A stretch of DNA of 64,000 nt from BOG-932 sp965276835 (GTDB taxonomy: Bacteria; Pseudomonadota; Alphaproteobacteria; BOG-932; Roseiterribacteraceae). Shown piece by piece: positions 26,469 through 34,372 of the stretch. Under the pieces are notes generated by a model, which was given only the letters and a program-made list of their open reading frames with translations, made no database searches and had not been told where the DNA came from. The stretch spans positions 5,890,001 to 5,954,000 of the forward strand of contig OZ255631.1 of NCBI GenBank assembly GCA_965276835.1, read 5' to 3'. Within the stretch, counting starts at the first letter, position 1. Every line of letters begins with the position of its first letter. The translations under genes and the position numbers were made by a program.

Positions 26469-28187
26469 ATGACCGATCACGTTGACCTGATCATTCGGGG
26501 CGGACTGATCGTCGACGGCTCCGGCGGCGATCCATTCGTCGGAGATGTCGCGATCGACCGTGGCCGGATCGTTGCGGTGGGCGCCACAAGTGCAACCGGT
26601 GGTGAGGAGATCGACGCGCGGGACTGTCTTATCACCCCCGGCTTCGTCGATATCCATACTCATTACGACGGACAGGTAACCTGGGAAAACCGGCTGTCGC
26701 CGTCTTCGACGCACGGCGTAACAACCGTGGTAATGGGCAATTGCGGCGTCGGGTTCGCACCCTGCCGCCCCGCCGACCGCGAGCGGCTGGTCCGGTTGAT
26801 GGAAGGCGTCGAAGACCTGCCGGAGATCGTGCTGACCGCCGGCCTGCCTTGGGACTGGCAGACCTTCCCCGAATATATGGACCGGCTGGCCGAGCGCACC
26901 TACGATATCGATATTGCGACCCAGATTCCACACGCCGCGTTGCGTGTCTTCGCGATGGGCGAACGCGCCTCCGAGCGAGAGGACGCAACCGAGGAGGACT
27001 GCGCGACCATGGCCCGACTGGCGATCGAGGCGATGGCGTCCGGGGCGCTTGGTTTTGCCACCTCGCGCACGATCAATCACCGGGCAAGCGACGGCACGCT
27101 GATTCCAACACTGACGGCCGCGGAACAGGAGCTGACGGCGATTGCCGATGCCCTGGGCACGACAGGCCGGGGGGTTCTGCAGGTCGTATCAGACTTCGCC
27201 GATGTCGAGACGGAACTGGCGCTGCTGCGGCGCGTAGTCGAACACTCTCGCCGGCCGCTTTCGGTGTCGCTGATGCAATGGCATCATGCGCCGGAAAAGT
27301 GGCGGACGATTCTGGCGTGGATCGATGCGTGCAATGCCGACGGCCTGCAGGTCAAAGGGCAGGTCAGCGGGCGCCCGATCGGCATGCTGCTGGGCTTCGA
27401 ATGCAGCTACAACCCGTTCTCTTTCACCCCGACCTTCAAGTCGCTGGCGGGATTATCCCCGAACGAGAAGCTGCAAGCTCTGGGCCGGTCGGACGTCCGA
27501 GATCGGATCATCGACGAAGCGCCGGAGCCGTCGGATTTTCCCGGACAGGCCTTCATCAGATCGTTCGATAAGATGTATGCCCTGGGCGCCTCGCCCAACT
27601 ATGAACCCTTGCCAGCCGACACGATCGCGGCGCGCGCCGAACGATCGGGCGTGCCGGCGGCCGACCTCGCCTATGACCTTCTGATGGAGCGCCGCGGCCA
27701 GGGAATCCTGATGCTGCCCAGCGTCAATTTCGCCGACGGGACATTGGACGCGGCGCGGGAAATGCTTTGCCACCCTCATACGGTTTACGGATTGGGCGAC
27801 GGGGGAGCCCATCTGGGCTTTCTGTGCGATGCCAGCCTGCCGACCTATATGTTGCAATATTGGGCACGCGATCGCGTCCGTGGCGAGCGCCTGCCGCTTC
27901 AAGAGGTCGTGGCCGGTCTGACATCGCAACCGGCGGCGGCTGTCGGGCTTCTCGACAGAGGGTTGATACGCTCCGGCCACAAGGCGGACTTAAATATCAT
28001 CGATTTCGACCGGCTGACCCTTGAGCCCCCGCGCGTTGCCTACGACCTACCGGCCGGCGGCCGACGCGTCACCCAGGACGCGAAAGGGTACGTCGCGACG
28101 ATCGTCAACGGCGTTCCAACCTATCGGAATGGCGTCGCAACGGGCGCCCAACCGGGCCGGTTAGTGCGCGGCCCGCAAGCACAATAA
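26469..28187 (+). CDS. amidohydrolase family 3 / N-acyl-D-amino-acid deacylase-like
   Basis: 572 residues, D-aminoacylase/dihydroorotase-like metal enzyme. Marks: VDLIIRGGLIVDGSGGDPF, the metal motif GFVDIHTHYDGQ, GNCGVGFAP, SRTINHRASDG, and the late GDGGAHLGFLCDASLPTY. Enzymes of this branch cleave amide or cyclic-amide bonds. It is cotranscribed with the family-2 amidohydrolase, and both are likely to act on successive intermediates. The remains of a cupin, a tautomerase and an aldo/keto reductase follow on the same strand, so a longer catabolic operon once existed. Confidence 0.9.
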   Translation: MTDHVDLIIRGGLIVDGSGGDPFVGDVAIDRGRIVAVGATSATGGEEIDARDCLITPGFVDIHTHYDGQVTWENRLSPSSTHGVTTVVMGNCGVGFAPCRPADRERLVRLMEGVEDLPEIVLTAGLPWDWQTFPEYMDRLAERTYDIDIATQIPHAALRVFAMGERASEREDATEEDCATMARLAIEAMASGALGFATSRTINHRASDGTLIPTLTAAEQELTAIADALGTTGRGVLQVVSDFADVETELALLRRVVEHSRRPLSVSLMQWHHAPEKWRTILAWIDACNADGLQVKGQVSGRPIGMLLGFECSYNPFSFTPTFKSLAGLSPNEKLQALGRSDVRDRIIDEAPEPSDFPGQAFIRSFDKMYALGASPNYEPLPADTIAARAERSGVPAADLAYDLLMERRGQGILMLPSVNFADGTLDAAREMLCHPHTVYGLGDGGAHLGFLCDASLPTYMLQYWARDRVRGERLPLQEVVAGLTSQPAAAVGLLDRGLIRSGHKADLNIIDFDRLTLEPPRVAYDLPAGGRRVTQDAKGYVATIVNGVPTYRNGVATGAQPGRLVRGPQAQ

Positions 28188-28375
28188 GCAAAAATGCCAG
28201 AGCATAAATTCTCCAGCCGCGCCTTCGAATGGAAATAGCCGTTTTTTGCTTGGCGCAGTCAGGGACGGAACTGGCGCGACCCGAGGATGCGGAACTGGCT
28301 GGCGATACGATCCGCCTCTCTTAATCCCATTGAGTGCGCTGCTCGGCTTTGCCAAGGGACGCTGGACTTCCGCGC
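28188..28375. other. short gap after the amidohydrolase operon
   Basis: No gene supported; possible debris of the catabolic operon. Confidence 0.3.
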
Positions 28376-28567
28376 TCAGCTTTCGTCACGCCGGAATTTC
28401 AAGAGAAGCAACAAGCCCCAAAGGGCCAGAAGCGTCCCTGTTATCATAACGATCAGGATCGCACGATGGAAGCTTTGCAACACACCTAATTCATTTAATT
28501 TGGTAAAATATAATAGTGCGGACACCAGCGTTGCGAAGATTCCGAAAATCAGGAATTTTTCGGCCAT
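28376..28567 (-). CDS. small membrane protein (63 residues)
   Basis: Two predicted membrane helices: FLIFGIFATLVSALLYF, and an AILIVMITGTLLALWGLLLL-like segment, with a short RRDES tail. GGAGGG lies six bases before the ATG, which makes translation likely. Function unknown. It runs opposite to the surrounding catabolic remnants. Confidence 0.6.
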   Translation of the reverse strand: MAEKFLIFGIFATLVSALLYFTKLNELGVLQSFHRAILIVMITGTLLALWGLLLLLKFRRDES

Positions 28568-28589
28568 CGACTACCCTCCGCTTTATTAG

Positions 28590-28940
28590 GTGATTCCCCA
28601 CTATATAGGAAGTAACGTCACCATCACGGGGCAGTTCCAGCAGCCCGAACCATCGCGAGTCGGTGGTGCGATCGTTCACTTCGAGCCCGGCGCCCGCAGC
28701 GCCTGGCATAAGCATCCCGCGGGCCCAGACCCTGATGGTAACGGATGGTTTTGGCTGGACCCAACTCGAGGGTGGACCCAAGTTCGAGTTTTACGCCGGA
28801 GATATGCCCCGCGGATCATAAACACTGGCATGGTGCGACGCCCTATGAAGGCATGATCCACATCGCCATCCAGGAGACGATCGACGGTAAGAATGTCGTT
28901 TGGATGGAGAAGGTGGCGGACGAGGAATATCTCAGTTCGC
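28590..28940 (+). pseudogene. cupin-domain protein, frameshifted
   Basis: The N-terminal part, IGSNVTITGQF and GGAIVHFEPGARSAWHKHPA, carries the first cupin motif. The frame then shifts at about 28727, where the second strand (VTDGFGWTQLEGGPKFEFYA) is read in another frame. It shifts again before PADHKHWHGATPYEGMIHIA, the second motif. At least two indels have occurred. Intact relatives accompany tautomerase and aldo/keto reductase genes in degradation operons. Confidence 0.75.
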
Positions 28941-28964
28941 TGCGAGCGACTGACCGTGTGACAT

Positions 28965-29210
28965 GTGATCGTGAAGCTTTGGCCGGGGAAGTCCGAAGTG
29001 CAGAAGCGTAGCCTGTCGGATGCCATCGTACGCCATGTGACAGGGATCCTGAGTTACGACGAGGAATCCGTGTCGGTCCGCTTCGAGGAAGTGCCCTCGA
29101 ATGCGTGGTCCACGCAGGTCTACGAGCGGGACATCCAAGCGAATTGGAAAACGCTCACGAAGGAGCCTGGATACCGTCCGGGTCCGAAATCAGTAGATGA
29201 AAGTGAGTAA
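28965..29210 (+). pseudogene. 4-oxalocrotonate tautomerase-like, start lost
   Basis: Reads VIVKLWPGKSEVQKRSLSDA, IVRHVTGILSYDEESVSVRF and EEVPSNAWSTQVYERDI, matching a tautomerase subfamily that normally starts Met-Pro-His-Val-Ile. Here the codons before His are GTG TGA, so the start codon and the catalytic Pro1 are both gone. Only the GTG at 28965 could start translation, and the product would lack the essential N-terminal proline. Confidence 0.7.
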
Positions 29211-29680
29211 CATGATATTGGAAGAGACATTCACCCTGTCGAACGGGGTGAAAATTCCGATGCGCACTTGGATGATCCCCGATAGTGACGCCGCACAGGT
29301 CGTTCGCGACGCGGTCGCGGCAGGTTATCGCCATTTTGATACCGCCCAGGCCTATGAGAATGAGCGCGGTGTCGAAGGTCTGCGCGCCAGCGGTGTTTCC
29401 GCGCCCGGTTCTTCGTGACCACCAAACTGGCCGCCGAATGCAAAACCTGCGCAGAGGCTAGGGACCCTATCGAGGTGGCGCTTGGGACACTCGGCCTGGA
29501 TCATATTGACTTGATGCTGATCCACAGCCAGCTGCCTTAGTCGGAGTACCGCGGGCCGGCATTTCCACGAGGCAACCTGGAGGCATGGCGCGCGCTCGAC
29601 GAGTCATGCCGCGCCAGCAAACTACGTGCGATCGGCGTTTCCAACTTCGAACGCGAGGACCTCGACAATCTTTTCGAGGT
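29211..29680 (+). pseudogene. aldo/keto reductase, multiply broken
   Basis: Recognisable blocks are FTLSNGVKIP, VVRDAVAAGYRHFDTAQAYE, FVTTKLAAECKT, LGTLGLDHIDLMLIHS and LRAIGVSNFEREDLDNLF. The frame closes at 29418 and is resumed in another frame. A TAG interrupts the middle, in SQLP-stop-SEYRGPAF. The 3' half is missing beyond 29680, where unrelated minus-strand coding sequence begins. The catalytic Tyr region (AQAYENE) is present. Confidence 0.78.
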
Positions 29681-29859
29681 AAGGCGCGAAAGCGCTCAAT
29701 CATCTTGTCGTTCTCAGCGGCCACCCATTGCAGAATCTCCTTCTGAGCGTCGCCTATCTGCTCGTAAACAGTCCCGTCGGAATTTGTCCGCTCCCGGATG
29801 CTTCTCTCATTTAGCACTACTTTGGCACTTTAGGCTGTGCGATATCTGCGAGGAGGATG

Positions 29860-31158
29860 TTACAGTGAGGACATCGTCTGGGTGTCTGTCTTTCGAAGAG
29901 ATCGAGGATGGCTTGCCTGATGGCCGGCATGCTCGGTTGTGGCGGCGGTCCCGCGACTCTTTTTTTTCCGTCCCGCAGCTTTGAGGCGGCGGGATTGGAG
30001 GAAGGCGTAGGCGATCATCGTCATCAACGCATGTCGATGTAATCCGGTCCAGGATCGGCCTTCGAAGTGATCGAGCCCAAGCTCCTCCTTGAGCTGCTGG
30101 TGGGCCTGTTCACAGATCCACCTGGCCTTGATCGTGGCGGCGAGCGTCTTGATGGTGGCATCGGCCGGCAGGTTCGAGACATAGTATTTTTGCTCCCCGG
30201 TCGACCGCCGCTCGCCGACGAGCCAGACCTCGTCGCCAGGCATGCACTGCATCCGATTATCGAGCATCCGGTGCTTATGGCCATCCGCGACGCGGACACG
30301 GCGGGCCGCGAAGAGACAGGACAGCCGACCTTTGGTGCCCCGCCGCCAGCTGACCTTTTGCCATTTCCCCGCGCTCAACAACGCCTCAGCAGAGACCGGG
30401 GGCTGATCAGGGATATGGTATTTGCGGGGCTTTCCAGTCTGCGCGACGGGGAAGAGCAGGGCAACGTCGGCGGGATAAACGTTCTGGCGCCGCGACAGAC
30501 CCACCGCCCAGAGCAGACCGCGCTTGCTTAAAGCCTGGCGGAAAGGTCCGCTGGAGCCGTACCCTGAATCGGCAAGCACACAGCCGAAACGCCCACCGGA
30601 GGCGATGACGCGGTCAATCTCCGCGATCGCAATCTCCGGCTTTGTCAGAGCAGCCTGTCTATCCTTTGGCACACGGGCTCGCGCCATGCGCTCAGGATCA
30701 TCGGTCCAGCTCTCGGGCAGGAACAGCCGCAGGCCGACCATCACCGGCACCTCGCCGGACGCCAATGTGACCGAGACCAGGGACTGACAGTTGGCGGTCT
30801 TCCCCAGCGACGAAGCATATTGTGGCGCGACGCCAACCGAGTGACGTCCCTTCTTGGGCAACGCCGTGTCATCGATGACAAGAAAACCCGCCTCATCGCC
30901 AACCAGCCTGTCTGCCTCCTTCAGCAGGGTAGCCTCGAGTGGAGCACTGTCCCAAACTCCGGCAGCGACGAAATGATGAAGCTGATCGTAGCCGACCTCG
31001 CCAGTGCGCGCCGCCATCGGCTGAACGCTCTTGCGGTCTCCCGGACCAATCAAACCCGCGATATAGAGAGGACACATCCGCGCCCGCGTCTTATGCCCTA
31101 GCGCCGCAACAAACGGCGCAAGCCAGCGATCGAGATCACCTTGCCAGTCAACGTCCAT
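29860..31158 (-). CDS. IS701-family transposase
   Basis: 432 residues from MDVDWQGDLDRWLAPFVAAL. The DDE residues are visible: FLVIDDTALPKKG, FGCVLADSGYGSSG, and a late EQAHQQLKEELGLDHFEGRS that supplies the Glu. After RRLKAAGRKK the frame passes through a run of eight A. The usual ending (PSMPAIRQAILDLFERQTP) is found in another frame, so the last 40 residues as read are shifted. This may be a mutation or sequencing error, or transcriptional slippage. The catalytic core is intact. Confidence 0.88.
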   Translation of the reverse strand: MDVDWQGDLDRWLAPFVAALGHKTRARMCPLYIAGLIGPGDRKSVQPMAARTGEVGYDQLHHFVAAGVWDSAPLEATLLKEADRLVGDEAGFLVIDDTALPKKGRHSVGVAPQYASSLGKTANCQSLVSVTLASGEVPVMVGLRLFLPESWTDDPERMARARVPKDRQAALTKPEIAIAEIDRVIASGGRFGCVLADSGYGSSGPFRQALSKRGLLWAVGLSRRQNVYPADVALLFPVAQTGKPRKYHIPDQPPVSAEALLSAGKWQKVSWRRGTKGRLSCLFAARRVRVADGHKHRMLDNRMQCMPGDEVWLVGERRSTGEQKYYVSNLPADATIKTLAATIKARWICEQAHQQLKEELGLDHFEGRSWTGLHRHALMTMIAYAFLQSRRLKAAGRKKKSRGTAATTEHAGHQASHPRSLRKTDTQTMSSL

Positions 31159-31256
31159 GGGTCGGCCCTCCATAAGCCGACCTCTCATGAATCACGCAAA
31201 CCAGCTCTTGGGAATCCCAAAAACGAGACCGCTCCTAAAAATCTGCCAAAGTAGTG
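31098..31256. repeat. 159-base tandem repeat, unit 1 (IS701 right end)
   Basis: The unit contains the transposase start region and the right terminal repeat. It is followed at once by a second unit, 31257-31415, that appears identical base for base. The boundary is CTAG on one side and TTAG on the other. Confidence 0.85.
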
Positions 31257-31415
31257 CTAGCGCCGCAACAAACGGCGCAAGCCAGCGATCGAGATCACCT
31301 TGCCAGTCAACGTCCATGGGTCGGCCCTCCATAAGCCGACCTCTCATGAATCACGCAAACCAGCTCTTGGGAATCCCAAAAACGAGACCGCTCCTAAAAA
31401 TCTGCCAAAGTAGTG
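31257..31415. repeat. 159-base tandem repeat, unit 2
   Basis: An exact-looking duplicate of 31098-31256. It ends in the same TAGTG, then the target copy TTAG. It carries a second right end of the IS701 element, which a transposase could in principle also use. Confidence 0.85.
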
Positions 31416-31684
31416 TTAGGCGTTGCAACAACACCGCTTTTTTTAAAAAGCTCCGAGAAAGCCTTGGTGATTGCGGCATCGAAGAAAAACGGCGCCTCCC
31501 GTGTCGTGACGTTGAAATGGCTAATAGCATCTAGCGGTACTGCGGCCTCTACTAGAATTGACGCCATCAGTTCACGCGCCGCGAGATATAACGTTAAACG
31601 ACGATCGTACATAGCGAGCCGAAAGTTTTGTCGGCTGAGTTGAAATTGACGCCAGGCAATATATGCGACTGCTACTGCTACCAC

Positions 31685-32192
31685 TGGCGTGAGCAGGCCG
31701 GATGAATCCGAAGCGTTGAATCGACGGCGGCGAAAATTATCATTTCCTTAGTTTTATGCTGGTGCCACCATGATCACAACAAACTCGCCGGCCGTCATGG
31801 CCAATTGCTGATAATCGAAGGTAGGACTAGAAATAGTAAAAGCGGAGTACCTTTTCGCCATCCTTCACGCTTAACGAATTGTTAATCCTGCGAGATCAGC
31901 GCATCCGGTAAGCGGTACCCACGCGTGTACCCATCCGCCAGGAAGATCCGGCGTTTCACCGATGCCTCAGGTCGCCCGCTCCGGATCAATTTGCTTGAGC
32001 ATTGGTTAACGAGTTTCGGGCCAATAGGATCGTGCGAATCTTGCCCTGGCATTCCCTGCCGAATTGCGTTGGCATTCTGTCAACAAGATTTGAGGCGGCG
32101 TGCGTCACCGGCAAACGCACGCCGCCTCGTTCTCTCACCACTACCTATGATGGCATGCGATGTTGTGAACGCCGTTTACATCATCAGATCGA
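31685..32192. other. gap with one strong hairpin
   Basis: No gene supported. Contains the hairpin at 32092-32128 listed separately. The AT-rich part near 31740-31880 may hold the promoter of the split membrane gene. Confidence 0.4.
32092..32128 (-). terminator. 13-base-stem hairpin
   Basis: GAGGCGGCGTGCG and CGCACGCCGCCTC pair perfectly around an 11-base loop. It lies about 65 bases beyond the stop of the minus-strand gene at 32193, so it may end that transcript. No U-run follows. Confidence 0.5.
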
Positions 32193-32408
32193 TCAGACTG
32201 CCGGGTGAGTTTTCGCCCGTTCTATTCTTTCGTCAATCACCTCGTCCGCTTCGCCATAGTTTTCCGTCAGGAGTGCCCGTAAGGCCTCTTCGGAAAGCCC
32301 AAAGGATGACTCGAGAATGCAGCCGCGCTGAGTGCTGACGAGCAAAACGACATAAGTGTCATCATCCCCTTTGACGCGGGCGACGATCAATGCGCCAGCA
32401 CTCTCCAT
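32193..32408 (-). CDS. hypothetical protein (71 residues)
   Basis: Starts MESAGALIVARVKGDDDTYV at an ATG preceded by AGGAGAGG, then VLLVSTQRGCILESSFGLSE. It is predicted to be an alpha/beta mini-domain with an acidic C-terminal helix (EADEVIDERIERAK). Family not recognised. The longer frame to 32519 is unlikely because its extra residues have no ribosome site. Confidence 0.6.
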   Translation of the reverse strand: MESAGALIVARVKGDDDTYVVLLVSTQRGCILESSFGLSEEALRALLTENYGEADEVIDERIERAKTHPAV

Positions 32409-32691
32409 ACGCCTCTCCTGCCCATTAATGTCGAGACTCGGTAACAAGCGCCCGACCAAATTGTTCAGGTTGCTTGGGAACGTCCGCTCAGATTTTGAAG
32501 AAAATGCTGCGACTTGCATCTGGACGAAAAGGTGCCGCGATGGATTTCAGCGATGTGCCGAGCATCCTTAGCGAGACGGGCATATACACGCGGGCGAAGC
32601 ATGGTGAAGGGAAGCCCAGGGCGCTGTATGTTGGTGCCGCGGATCATAAACAGCGCTGCGGTCCAGCAGCCCATAACGCGGTAACAAGACG

Positions 32692-32979
32692 ATGGACCAA
32701 GATCAGAGGGATAGATGGTTTGGGGCGAAACTGGGTGGCGGTATCGCCATTCTAATCTGCTTCACGTTCTTTCTTCGCGACCTGCTCGAGGCAAAACCCG
32801 GCGAACATGCTGGAGCGACGGCGACTATTTTCGGAGCTATAACCGCACTTATCGCAGCGATCATTGCGGCTGTCTTCATTAACCGGCAAACCCACGTGGC
32901 CCGACAGACTGAAATTGACAAACTAGCTCGACCCCGCGTGCTTCGCGCGCGGGCCTGCCGCTGGTGCTGGATGCGGTGA
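32692..32979 (+). CDS. hypothetical membrane protein
   Basis: Two membrane helices are predicted: LGGGIAILICFTFFLRDLL, and ATIFGAITALIAAIIAAVFI followed by NRQTHVARQTEIDKLARPRV, which suggests a cytosolic helix. The final residues (RARACRWCWMR) look out of frame, so the gene is probably truncated at its 3' end. The ribosome site is weak. Confidence 0.4.
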   Translation: MDQDQRDRWFGAKLGGGIAILICFTFFLRDLLEAKPGEHAGATATIFGAITALIAAIIAAVFINRQTHVARQTEIDKLARPRVLRARACRWCWMR

Positions 32980-33046
32980 GATCTTCGCTGGAGACGATGC
33001 TCTTACGGCGCCGGGCCACCTGGCCGGATCGATCATGTGCTCCGGG

Positions 33047-33238
33047 TCACGCTTTGCCATTGCTACCATTAAGTTCAACTCTTTCGCGCGCCTTAAGCTC
33101 CCAAATTTCGGCCAGTGCGAGCGCCCTACGCTGCGACACGCCCGGATCGAGCATCCTTGCTATCAGATGTAGCGACGCCGCCTTGCGCAGACACTCTGCT
33201 GGCGTCGCATCACCCTGCTCGAAGGCATCAGCAGACAT
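33047..33238 (-). CDS. hypothetical protein (63 residues)
   Basis: MSADAFEQGDATPAECLRKA then ASLHLIARMLDPGVSQRRAL: a short helical protein with an AECLRKA helix like those at 7512 and 19195. Its start overlaps the end of the DUF3606 gene by 11 bases, so the two are probably translated together. Function unknown. Confidence 0.55.
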   Translation of the reverse strand: MSADAFEQGDATPAECLRKAASLHLIARMLDPGVSQRRALALAEIWELKARERVELNGSNGKA

Positions 33239-33416
33239 CAGGGGCCTTAAGATACCGCTCCACAGCGTCGGCCATGGCCCGACCGCCTTTAACTGTGGCC
33301 TTAAGCTGATCCGGTTTCACGCCGAACTTCTGGCTCAGGTCGTGGACTTCATAATCTTCGTCGATGTTAATCCGAACGCGATCGGCACCGCCGGTTTTCG
33401 TCTCGTCGTCGGACAT
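33228..33416 (-). CDS. DUF3606 family protein
   Basis: 62 residues starting MSDDETKTGGADRVRINIDE, then DYEVHDLSQKFGVKPDQLKA, the DUF3606 pattern (PF12244). These small proteins of unknown function are common in alphaproteobacteria. GGAGG precedes the ATG. About 20 bases upstream of that site is GGAAC-N16-GGTT, near the EcfG stress-promoter pattern, consistent with stress regulation. Confidence 0.82.
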   Translation of the reverse strand: MSDDETKTGGADRVRINIDEDYEVHDLSQKFGVKPDQLKATVKGGRAMADAVERYLKAPDVC

Positions 33417-33489
33417 TGGTCGCCTCCTTGTGCGAGGAAAAACCAATGCCCGAGATTCCAGTTCCTTAGATTTCCTTAAGCGCACCCTC

Positions 33490-33703
33490 TCCGCCGCATC
33501 CATAGCCCGGAAGATAAGCAACAACGCGTGACGATCCGAGCGAAGAAGAGCTTTTGCAAGGCGCTTAGCTGGTCGACGTGCTCGCGCAGCAGTTCCTTGT
33601 AATGTTTTTTGGTCCGATAGACCGGCTTGACCCGCGTAGGCCATTTGCCAAGGCGGACACCATCCCCCTTGGCGACGCGAAATTTGGTGGATTTGATCTT
33701 CAT
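33490..33703 (-). pseudogene. polyphosphate kinase 2 N-terminal fragment
   Basis: Reads MKIKSTKFRVAKGDGVRLGK, WPTRVKPVYRTKKHYKELL and REHVDQLSALQKLFFA, the typical PPK2 N-terminus. The Walker-type continuation (SDRHALLLIFRAMDAA) is in another frame, and everything after AMDAA is missing. It cannot make or use polyphosphate. The ATG overlaps the stop of the upstream fragment. Confidence 0.78.
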
Positions 33704-33925
33704 GCTGGGTCGCTTTCGGCCAACATTCGAGGAATCCGGTCGAGAAGGTCACGTGCCAGAAAACCTACGGGGCCGATCTCGGCATGCAGATATACGCCCA
33801 GATGGCGGCAATGACAGGAGAAGCTCCACGCGAGAAGGCCGCCGATCATATCGGCGAGCACGTCCCCCGATCCCGAGCTTACAAGGTCGGCGACGCCGCC
33901 TCTATTGACCCGCATTGCCCCGACG
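33700..33925 (-). pseudogene. NAD(P)H-hydrate dehydratase C-terminal fragment
   Basis: The segment GAMRVNRGGVADLVSSGSGD then VLADMIGGLLAW carries the ATP-dependent hydratase signature (family N-x-G-x-x-x-x-A-T-A-G-S-G-D-V-L), followed by IGPVGFLARDLLDRIPRML. The N-terminal two-thirds of this NAD(P)HX repair enzyme is absent. The 3' end overlaps the PPK2 remnant by an ATGA, so an ancestral operon is implied. Confidence 0.7.
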
Positions 33926-34171
33926 GGGCGGCGATGTAGCGCCCCCTTACTTTTGCTCGTAGAAGATACGAACACGGGTGCCAAATGGTTCCTAAAGTGA
34001 AACAAATGCTTGAAAAACATTTCGGCGCGAGCCTCATCGCGGCAAGAGTATAGAAACCCATACCGGTGCGTGCGGACGGCATTACGAACGTTTCACTGGT
34101 CAATTCAGCCATCCACTTGCTGGCGCTTCCTGAGAAAGCCGGATCGCAGCGGCGCTGTCGGATCGTTCGGC

Positions 34172-34372
34172 TTAACGGTTAGGCGCCAACGTAGCCTTGA
34201 CGGTGCCGATTTTATCGGCGATTTCCCGAGCAACGGCGTTCTCATGAACGACCTCGGTCCCACAGTTCTCACAGACGAACGTAATCTGGAGGCCGGACTG
34301 AAGCTGCCTCGGCGTGACATCGTTTTTATGTCTACACATTGGGCAGAAAACATTGCCTCCATAATCACCCAT
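34172..34372 (-). CDS. zinc-ribbon protein
   Basis: 66 residues with two Cys pairs, FCPMCRHKND and VCENCGTEVVHE, that form a zinc ribbon. Short helices follow (VAREIADKIGTVKATL). The ribosome site (AAGAG) is modest. It may be a small DNA- or protein-binding regulator; family unknown. Confidence 0.6.
   Translation of the reverse strand: MGDYGGNVFCPMCRHKNDVTPRQLQSGLQITFVCENCGTEVVHENAVAREIADKIGTVKATLAPNR

Larger units (their letters stand above)
29815..31256 (-). mobile_element. IS701-family insertion sequence
   Basis: Bounded by CACTACTTTGGCA at 29815 and its inverted copy ending at 31256. The left flank is TTAG at 29811-29814. The matching TTAG is at 31416-31419, beyond an extra copy of the element's right end. 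IS701-type elements duplicate a four-base CTAG-like target, so the whole 29815-31415 block behaves as one insertion into a minus-strand gene. Confidence 0.85.
29680..31684 (-). pseudogene. hypothetical membrane-anchored protein split by IS701
   Basis: The 5' part (31684-31416) encodes an N-terminal helix (MVAVAVAYIAWRQFQLSRQN) and RLAMYDRRLTLYLAARELMA. Beyond the IS insertion the 3' part (29814-29680) continues NERSIRERTNSDG, VYEQIGDAQKEILQW, KMIERFRAL. Joining the flanks at the TTAG target site gives a continuous protein if one base is removed from a run of seven A near 31437. A gene of this shape (N-terminal membrane helix then a helical cytosolic domain) is widespread. It is broken here by the insertion, a frameshift and a lost 3' end. 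Confidence 0.65.

Noticed and set aside
25872..27080. 402-codon minus-strand frame across the two amidohydrolase genes
   Set aside because: It lies wholly opposite two well-supported enzymes and spans their junction; its composition is that of a shadow frame.
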